A stretch of 19,175 bases of DNA from JADJLQ01 sp040007895. Its GTDB lineage: Bacteria > Bacteroidota > Bacteroidia > Chitinophagales > Saprospiraceae. The stretch's first letter is position 1. Every line of letters begins with the position of its first letter. The stretch spans positions 1 to 19,175 of the forward strand of contig JBDTUE010000061.1 in the NCBI GenBank assembly GCA_040007895.1, read 5' to 3'. The notes beneath the pieces were generated by a model. The model was not told the origin of the DNA and made no database searches. It saw only the letters and a list, made by a program, of their open reading frames with translations. This document shows positions 1 to 4,582 of this stretch, piece after piece. Position numbers and translations under genes: made by a program.

Positions 1-2
1 TG

Positions 3-110
3 GGTAGGGAGAGAGGATTGAGTGAGGGGTTTATTAGTCATTATTTGAGTGCGGTACATCAGGAGTCGATAGCACGACAGTCGCGGGTGAAGGATGATGA
101 TAATGGATGA
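3..110 (+). CDS. C-terminal end of an unidentified protein (partial)
   Basis: The frame is open from the window edge for 35 codons and stops with TGA at 108-110. The readable tail contains GLSEGFISHYLSAVHQES and ends in a charged stretch (SRVKDDDNG), which looks like a real protein terminus rather than random translation. I do not recognise the family. The gene body lies outside the window, so nothing can be said about function or start. The alternative is a chance open frame at the edge. Confidence 0.4.
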   Translation, partial: GRERGLSEGFISHYLSAVHQESIARQSRVKDDDNG

Positions 111-120
111 TGAGTTTATG

Positions 121-152
121 GGTTTATAAGATTATAGGTTTATACGATTATA
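121..152. repeat. Two tandem 16-bp repeats (GGTTTATAMGATTATA)
   Basis: Two adjacent 16-bp copies (121-136 and 137-152) differ at one base (A or C at position 9). They lie in AT-rich non-coding DNA. The rest of 111-306 shows nothing I can name. Confidence 0.6.
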
Positions 153-306
153 TATTTCTGATGTTAGTTTTTGTGAAAATTTACCCCCTTACTTTTCTGT
201 GAAAATCTGTTCCGCCGAGAGGGAACTTTTTAGAAATAATCCTGTCATTTATTTTATTTTTATTAGAATAATTCCAATAAATGATCATCTGAATTCTTAA
301 CTATAG

Positions 307-423
307 ATGTACGGTTTGTATGACACTGATATAAAACAGATGATGGATCTAATTCATCGTACTCCGGAAGTGGAAGAAGTTTACTTTAGAACATATTTAG
401 GTACTATCAGTATCAAAATTTGA
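307..423 (+). pseudogene. Remnant of an MNT-type nucleotidyltransferase gene
   Basis: A 38-codon frame starts MYGLYDTDIKQMMDLIHRTP and continues with EVEEVYF. This matches the usual N-terminus of small MNT/KNTase-fold nucleotidyltransferases, which run 'MYGL...D...I...L...PEVEEVYLFGSRA' before the GSxxxGSDxDL active site. Here the frame leaves the family right where the GSRA motif should come (RTYLGTISIKI, then TGA), so no catalytic residue remains. Intact members are about 100 residues and are usually paired with a HEPN protein as a toxin-antitoxin module; no HEPN partner is visible nearby. Family membership rests on a short stretch and is inference. Confidence 0.5.
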
Positions 424-518
424 TAAATTATAAACTCCATTTTACGACGCTGAATGCGCGTTAGACCTTCGATTAACCGATCCACAGAAGACCTAAAACT
501 GTCAATTATTTCAAGTTT

Positions 519-537
519 TATCGGAATATTTCCGATA
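519..537. promoter_or_regulatory. Palindromic operator 1 upstream of abiEi
   Basis: TATCGGAA-TAT-TTCCGATA is a perfect inverted repeat with 8-bp arms and a 3-nt centre. It lies 88 bp before the abiEi start and has a near-identical partner at 582-600. AbiEi antitoxins are known to repress their own operon by binding inverted repeats cooperatively, so autoregulation is the likely role (inference). Confidence 0.7.
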
Positions 538-581
538 AATACTTTATAATTTTACATATGAATGTCAAATTTTTAGCTATA

Positions 582-600
582 TTTCGGAAAATTTCCGATA
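582..600. promoter_or_regulatory. Palindromic operator 2 upstream of abiEi
   Basis: TTTCGGAA-AAT-TTCCGATA repeats the geometry of operator 1 (8-3-8) with one mismatch in the left arm. The centres of the two sites (528 and 591) are 63 bp apart, about six helical turns, so both face the same side of the helix. The site ends 25 bp before the abiEi ATG, a position where a bound protein would block transcription. Confidence 0.68.
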
Positions 601-625
601 ATCAGGTAAAAATATTACATCAAAT

Positions 626-1264
626 ATGGAGTTTAGGGAAGCGATACAAGCCTATGCCGAACAACCTATAACCAAACAAATTTTGTTCAACCTGCTTAAG
701 GAATATAAAAGGCCGTATGACAAGATCAATGAACTGGTGAAACAGGGTGTTTTGGTAACTGTAAAAAGGGGTATTTATGTCACAGGGCCAAACCAGCACA
801 TGGCTAAGCCCGAACCTTTCCTCCTGGCAAACCATATTCTGGGGCCAAGCTATGTTTCGCTGGACTCCGCACTTTCATATTGGGGTTTGATTCCGGAAAG
901 AGTTTACGAGATCAGTTCTATGACAACCCAAGGCAGTAAAATATATAAGACACCAGTTGGAGTCTTCAGTTATATCCATACACCTTTACCCTATTATTCC
1001 TTTGGTATAAAGCAATTGGAACTGACAAAAAAACAATTCGTATTAATTGCAACACCTGAAAAAGCTTTATGTGATAAGATCATCACCACATCGGGGATTT
1101 TACTTCGGAGTGTCAGACAGGTTAAGGAGTTATTGACAGATGATCTCAGAATGGAAGAGAGCGCGTTGCGTCAATTAAATGTGAATGAGATCAACAGCTG
1201 GGTGATTGATGCACCGAAAAAAACCAGTCTTAACATGTTGATAAAAACATTGAAAGTGATATGA
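626..1264 (+). CDS. abiEi: AbiEi-family type IV antitoxin / transcriptional repressor
   Basis: This 212-residue protein matches the AbiEi antitoxin family of Bacteroidota along its whole length. The N-terminal part (about 1-55) has the winged-helix pattern with KEYKRPYDKINELVKQGVLV and the KRGIY wing. The middle carries the family signatures GPSYVSLDSALSYWGLIPER and ATPEKALCDKI (residues about 73-92 and 142-152). In the family the N-terminal domain binds operator DNA and the C-terminal domain is needed for antitoxicity towards the nucleotidyltransferase AbiEii. The ATG at 626 fits the family N-terminus and sits just past two palindromic operators. Its stop overlaps the downstream toxin start as ATGA (1261-1264), the normal translational coupling of this operon. 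The toxin is broken, so the antitoxin appears orphaned and may now act only as an autorepressor. Confidence 0.93.
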   Translation: MEFREAIQAYAEQPITKQILFNLLKEYKRPYDKINELVKQGVLVTVKRGIYVTGPNQHMAKPEPFLLANHILGPSYVSLDSALSYWGLIPERVYEISSMTTQGSKIYKTPVGVFSYIHTPLPYYSFGIKQLELTKKQFVLIATPEKALCDKIITTSGILLRSVRQVKELLTDDLRMEESALRQLNVNEINSWVIDAPKKTSLNMLIKTLKVI

Positions 1265-1486
1265 TAAAAGAATGGCTTGAAAATCCGTGCTCGTGATAGT
1301 CATCATTGGCAAGAAGAAAACATCACTAAAGAACAATTTATAACATTGCTGAAAGATAAAATTGCAAGTGTTTCATTCAACAGATTCCGTGAAGACATTG
1401 TACGATTTATTCGTGATGACAAAGTAATCGATATCTGGTCAGCTGAATATTTTAATGATTTAATTGAAAAAATAAAATTCATATAA
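1261..1486 (+). pseudogene. abiEii: AbiEii toxin gene with its catalytic core deleted
   Basis: The toxin start codon is intact and overlaps the abiEi stop (ATGA). It encodes MIKEWLENP, the normal AbiEii beginning, and then hits TGA in an altered frame. From 1277 a different frame carries about 69 residues resembling the AbiEii C-terminus: KIRARDSHHWQEENITKEQF, later DIVRFIRDDKVIDIWSAEYF, ending at the TAA at 1484. AbiEii proteins are normally near 300 residues with a nucleotidyltransferase fold and a GGTxL...DLD active site near the N-terminus. All of that is missing. The scar lies near 1275-1283. A TTG at 1277 could start the C-terminal piece, but it would have no catalytic residues. Confidence 0.85.
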
Positions 1487-1807
1487 AAAAGTAAAAGCTT
1501 ATATACTCAAGTGTGAAAGTGGCTATTGTTCAGGAGCCGGAAGAGCCTTATGCCTGGTGATTTACCCTTTGCTTTTCTTTAAACAAAAATAAGAGGCAGC
1601 TCTTAACTCCAAAACATTATCGGAAGTGCATACCTTGCTCACGAGCAATAATTTGCAACCTTCTTATCAGGGGAAGTTTAGAAAGTTATTAAACTATTCT
1701 TTTAGGTTTGAACGAAATATCTAACAGTTCTGATACAGGAAGGTAGTGGTAATAATATATATAAATATGTGATAAATAGCAAGTTAACTAATAAATTTAC
1801 AATATAC
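1487..1807. other. Non-coding stretch with a possible decayed coding segment
   Basis: No intact gene is visible between the toxin remnant and the ATPase. A 43-codon plus-strand frame without a start (1593-1724) reads SEVHTLLTSNNLQPSYQGKF and has protein-like composition, but I cannot assign it. A second short frame near 1514-1558 reads VKVAIVQEPEEPYAW. Both may be scraps of lost genes. Confidence 0.3.
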
Positions 1808-1838
1808 TGCAAATTAGAAGTTAAATTCCTAATTTGCA
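1808..1838. promoter_or_regulatory. Inverted repeat directly before the ATPase start
   Basis: TGCAAATTAG and CTAATTTGCA form perfect 10-bp arms around an 11-nt spacer. The repeat ends three bases before the GTG start of the ATPase gene. There is no run of T on either side, so an operator or a leader hairpin that hides the start is more likely than a terminator. Confidence 0.55.
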
Positions 1839-1841
1839 AGA

Positions 1842-3005
1842 GTGATTTCGAGAATACTAAGTGATAAAATAAAGGCTTCATCTCAAAAGATGCCAGTGGT
1901 AGCTGTAACAGGACCCAGGCAAAGTGGTAAATCAACTCTTATCCGTCAGGTCTTTCCGGAGTATACGTATTCAAATCTTGAAGACCTGGAGACACGGAGA
2001 TTTGCAACCGAAGATCCAAAAGGCTTTTTATTGCAATTGGGGTCTAATGCCATATTGGATGAAATACAGCATGTGCCGGATTTGCTCTCTTACATTCAGG
2101 TCAATGTTGACAACGAAAACAGAGCCGGCACGTATATTATATCCGGTTCACAAAACCTTCAACTGATGGCTGGCATTTCACAAAGCCTGGCAGGACGGGT
2201 AGCTATATTCAATTTGCTTCCTTTTTCTCTGGAAGAAATCCAGGATACTCCCTTTGCACTCACCACCTATGAAGATTATATTATCACTGGTTTTTATCCG
2301 CGTATTTATGATCAGAAACTTGATCCGGGAGATTGGTTGAAAGATTATATCCAAACTTATGTGGAAAGAGATCTCAGACAAGTGATCAATGTAAATAATC
2401 TTGCGGCCTTCAGACAATTTTTGGAAATCTGTGCGGGACGAATCGGACAGTTAGTCAATTTCTCCACCATAGGGAATATGATTGGCGTGTCCTATCAAAC
2501 CATAAAAAGTTGGCTAAGTATATTGCAAACCAGTTTTATTATACATCTCGTCCAACCTTTCCAAAGAAATTACAATAAACGAATCGTTAAGACTCCCAAA
2601 CTTTATTTTTATGATACCGGGCTTGCATGTGCATTGCTGAATCTGAGAAAGGTTGAAGATCTTAACCAACATTTTGCAAAAGGCGCTTTGTTTGAAAATT
2701 TTGTAATCAACGAGATACTTAAAAATCATTACAACCGCAATCTTCATCCCGGACACTCTTTCTGGCAAGCTTCCGGCAGTCATGAAATTGATTTAATTCT
2801 GGATAAAGGCGGACATCTGTATCCTATAGAAATAAAATCCGGCCGAACGATTAATACCCGATTTTTTGAAAGCCTTATTTATTTTCAATCCTTGTCAGGA
2901 GCCAAACCGGAAGAAAGTTTTATCGTCTATGGTGGGGATGACATTCAGTTGCGTAGTATAGTACAGGTATTGAGTTGGAGAAATATTAATCGGATACCGG
3001 TGTAA
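1842..3005 (+). CDS. AAA ATPase with C-terminal DUF4143 / nuclease-like domain
   Basis: The 387-residue protein has the layout of the AAA_14-DUF4143 family common in Bacteroidota and archaea. Residues 24-32 are the Walker A loop (GPRQSGKST), 71-74 the Walker B motif (ILDE, in AILDEIQHVP), and 101-110 the sensor segment (SGSQNLQLMA). The DUF4143 region follows from about 165, with YVERDLRQV near 173-181 and LYFYDTGLACALL near 254-266. The end resembles a PD-(D/E)xK nuclease: E285 and E291, D317, then E330-x-K332 in PIEIKSG. Length is normal for the family. The GTG at 1842 gives the expected short N-terminus before the P-loop, while the first in-frame ATG (1888) would cut close to it. The biological role of the family is not established. 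The gene looks intact although its neighbours are broken. Confidence 0.85.
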   Translation: MISRILSDKIKASSQKMPVVAVTGPRQSGKSTLIRQVFPEYTYSNLEDLETRRFATEDPKGFLLQLGSNAILDEIQHVPDLLSYIQVNVDNENRAGTYIISGSQNLQLMAGISQSLAGRVAIFNLLPFSLEEIQDTPFALTTYEDYIITGFYPRIYDQKLDPGDWLKDYIQTYVERDLRQVINVNNLAAFRQFLEICAGRIGQLVNFSTIGNMIGVSYQTIKSWLSILQTSFIIHLVQPFQRNYNKRIVKTPKLYFYDTGLACALLNLRKVEDLNQHFAKGALFENFVINEILKNHYNRNLHPGHSFWQASGSHEIDLILDKGGHLYPIEIKSGRTINTRFFESLIYFQSLSGAKPEESFIVYGGDDIQLRSIVQVLSWRNINRIPV

Positions 3006-3016
3006 GGGCAGGAGTG

Positions 3017-3172
3017 TTAAGGATTAATATTTGCTATCCCTTTCCTCCTCTTCTTCCCTACCGCAAACATCCCTGCCGTATACTTATCATATAGCTCAAA
3101 CTAAAACTCGATCCGATTCGTCTCATTGTCAAAGGGCCTGTGGGTAGCATCACTCGCTATAACTTCGTCGGT
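3017..3172 (-). pseudogene. Decayed fragment of an unidentified gene
   Basis: Read on the minus strand, a frame gives ASDATHRPFDNETNRIEF, an in-frame TAG, and then FELYDKYTAGMFAVGKKRRK before a TAA at 3017-3019. The two halves on either side of the internal stop read like one continuous protein C-terminus. A TAA also precedes the segment at 3173-3175. I do not recognise the family. It may be another eroded gene of this accessory region. Confidence 0.35.
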
Positions 3173-3240
3173 TTAATTGTCTTTAAAATTGATAGATCTA
3201 ATAGACAGTAATACCATTAGTTATGAAATTTTAAAGCAAA

Positions 3241-3291
3241 ATGCTATTTGATATAGCAAAATAGGCTTGTTTTTGCTATATCAAATAGCAT
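3241..3291. promoter_or_regulatory. Perfect 21-bp inverted repeat
   Basis: The arms at 3241-3261 and 3271-3291 are exact reverse complements (ATGCTATTTGATATAGCAAA plus one more A), separated by a 9-nt loop. No T-tract follows, so it is not a typical intrinsic terminator. It stands upstream of the remains of an ATPase gene, where an operator or regulatory hairpin would sit. A miniature element end is another possibility. Confidence 0.7.
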
Positions 3292-3379
3292 AAATAATGG
3301 AATTCCTTTTGTAACAGTCAAGACAAGTGATTGCATTCGGCAAAACAGAATTTGTCCGGGATATTATGCAGTCGATTGA

Positions 3380-3718
3380 TTTGAACGCCAGGTTGATCCT
3401 AAAAACACTAATCTCATGCATGCTTTGTCACCCACAGGTGTTGAGAAAGGACATCTTCGCGAAACTTTTGTATTGACACATTTGCAAAACTGGATTCAAT
3501 CCAACCACCTTGATCGTGTAGCGATTCAATATCCGGATGAGGGAGATTTTAGTGTAGTTGGTTTGGAGCCTGGCGCTTTTGTACTTGAGGTTGGCGGTGC
3601 AGGAAAATCAAGAGCGCAGTTGAAAAACGTGGCAAGAGGTATAATCGTGCGGGATAATATTGAATTTGGCGGAGAGGGTGTGGTGCCGCTATGGTTGTTT
3701 GGGTTTTTGTTGGCCTAA
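3380..3718 (+). pseudogene. C-terminal remnant of a second AAA-family ATPase
   Basis: The frame opens after a TGA at 3377 and runs KNTNLMHALSPTGVEKGHLR, then ETFVLTHLQNW, IQYPDEGDFSVVG, FVLEVGGAGKSRAQLKNV and PLWLFGFLLA. This order is the C-terminus of a Bacteroidota AAA ATPase family whose members end in 'LENTNLMYAL...GTLRETFFLNQL...YPxKGDFLV...FEVGGKxKxFKQI...IPLWLFGFLY'. The N-terminal ATPase part is missing. Just upstream, in another frame (3321-3395), RQVIAFGKTEFVRDIM could be the scar of the P-loop and following helix with residues lost. An ATG at 3416 could give a 100-residue peptide, but without an ATPase domain. Confidence 0.65.
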
Positions 3719-3763
3719 GGAATGGTTTTAATCTACGGGTTGAAATTTTATGAAGATGGTTAT

Positions 3764-4084
3764 TTAGCAAAGTGAGGCTATCTGCTCTAAGAATTGCTTT
3801 CGGAAATAATCCTTTGCCTGTTGGTATGCCTTATCCAGAATATGCCCTTTGCTCTTGTGTTCAATAAGGATCATGCCTTTCCACAGGAGATCGATATACC
3901 CGGATTTGTTGTCCAGTTTCCGGACTTGTTGCTCGAACGTCGCTACCCGTCTGCGGCTGATATCGAAGATGTGGAAGAAGCCATCCCAGAAGGACTTGGC
4001 TTCGGCGTCTTCGCTGGTTTCATGCTCCCATTCTTTGGTGAAGGCGACGGCGCGAACTTTGACTTCATTCCATGAAAGGGGCAT
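3764..4084 (-). pseudogene. N-terminal stub of an MmeI-like (type IIG) restriction-modification enzyme
   Basis: The 106-residue frame starts MPLSWNEVKVRAVAFTKEWE and continues with EAKSFWDGFFHIFDISRRRV, the standard beginning of large class I DNA methyltransferase/MmeI-like proteins of 900 or more residues. It holds the PD-(D/E)xK endonuclease core: D65 in GYIDLLWKG, then E75-x-K77 in LIEHKSKG. The family match ends at KAYQQAKDYF, after which an unrelated tail (RKQFLEQIASLC) leads to a stop. The methyltransferase motifs and target-recognition domain are absent. The truncated 3' end converges on the ATPase remnant at 3718. The usual promoter position is filled by direct repeats. Confidence 0.8.
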
Positions 4085-4090
4085 GTGATG

Positions 4091-4254
4091 TACGATTTAC
4101 GAAGTACGAGGGACGAAATACGAGGGACGAGGTACGAGGTATGATTTACGAAGTACGAGGGACGAAATACGAGGTACGAGGTATGATTTACGAAGTACGA
4201 GGGACGAAATACAAGGTACGAGGTATGATTTACGAACAACAAGGTACGAGGTAC
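4091..4254. repeat. Tandem 42-bp repeats built of TACGARG-like sub-units
   Basis: Units lie at 4091-4140 (50 bp, a longer variant), 4141-4182 and 4183-4224 (42 bp each, nearly identical), and 4225-4254 (partial, diverged). Each unit is itself made of variants of TACGAAG/TACGAGG/GACGAAA. Because 42 is a multiple of three, the block is open on both strands, but the resulting 14-residue periodic peptides do not look like real proteins. Similar TACGA-type repeats are, to my knowledge, common between genes in Bacteroidota. Confidence 0.85.
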
Positions 4255-4300
4255 AATATTAGTTATGGAGCATTTTGAGCTGGTGGAGATTGAATGGTAA

Positions 4301-4350
4301 CTTAAACTATGATTTTTTATAGTTTAAGATAATGGCGTTGGTTAAACTAT
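4301..4350. promoter_or_regulatory. Inverted repeat plus extra half-site before a Fic remnant
   Basis: CTTAAACTAT (4301-4310) and ATAGTTTAAG (4319-4328) are perfect 10-bp arms around an 8-nt spacer. A third half-site, TTAAACTAT, lies at 4342-4350 and overlaps the start of the following frame. The arrangement suggests the autoregulatory operator of the Fic gene, whose C-terminal winged helix is all that remains. The binding partner is inference. Confidence 0.55.
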
Positions 4351-4465
4351 GGAAATATTTAAGGCTACTGCAAATAGTATCATTAAGGACTTTCAGCGAC
4401 TGGAGATTCTAACTGAAACTACAGGTTTCAAGCGAAACCAGATTTTTGTTTTTGAAGAGTTTTAG
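4349..4465 (+). pseudogene. C-terminal winged-helix remnant of a Fic-family protein
   Basis: The 38-codon frame reads FKATANSIIKDFQRLEILTE followed by TTGFKRNQIFVFEEF. This is the end of many bacterial Fic proteins, which finish with a winged helix of the pattern 'xxISxxTAxxxIxxLxxxGILxExTGxKRNRxFVxxEYL'. The catalytic HPFxxGNG motif and the helical Fic core are absent. An in-frame TAA two codons upstream of the ATG (4343-4345) shows that nothing of the main domain is fused to it. A winged-helix peptide of this size could in principle still be translated and bind DNA. Confidence 0.65.
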
Positions 4466-4582
4466 ATTTGTTTAGAAAATGATTTCTGAAAATTGACCAA
4501 TTAGTCAGGATTTCTATGATCAAAATATTAATCACAAAAATTGAATTGCACAAATTTAGCAATACGACGAATGGGTGATTTG

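Noticed and set aside
3241..3291. 21-bp inverted repeat as an intrinsic terminator
   Set aside because: No T-run follows on either strand, and the nearest upstream plus-strand gene ends more than 230 bp away.
3549..3770. Minus-strand frame opposite the ATPase remnant
   Set aside because: It is the shadow of the plus-strand frame, whose translation matches an ATPase C-terminus.
3764..4084. MmeI-like stub as a complete small nuclease
   Set aside because: The family match stops abruptly inside a helix and is followed by an unrelated tail, which is expected of truncation rather than of a domain boundary.
3943..4278. Open frames on both strands through the 42-bp repeats as small genes
   Set aside because: They arise because the repeat unit is a multiple of three; the translations are periodic, lack family resemblance and overlap the restriction-enzyme stub.
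4265..4300. Short frame MEHFELVEIEW before the Fic operator as a gene end
   Set aside because: Eleven codons are too few to support any assignment, although it could be the tail of another lost gene.
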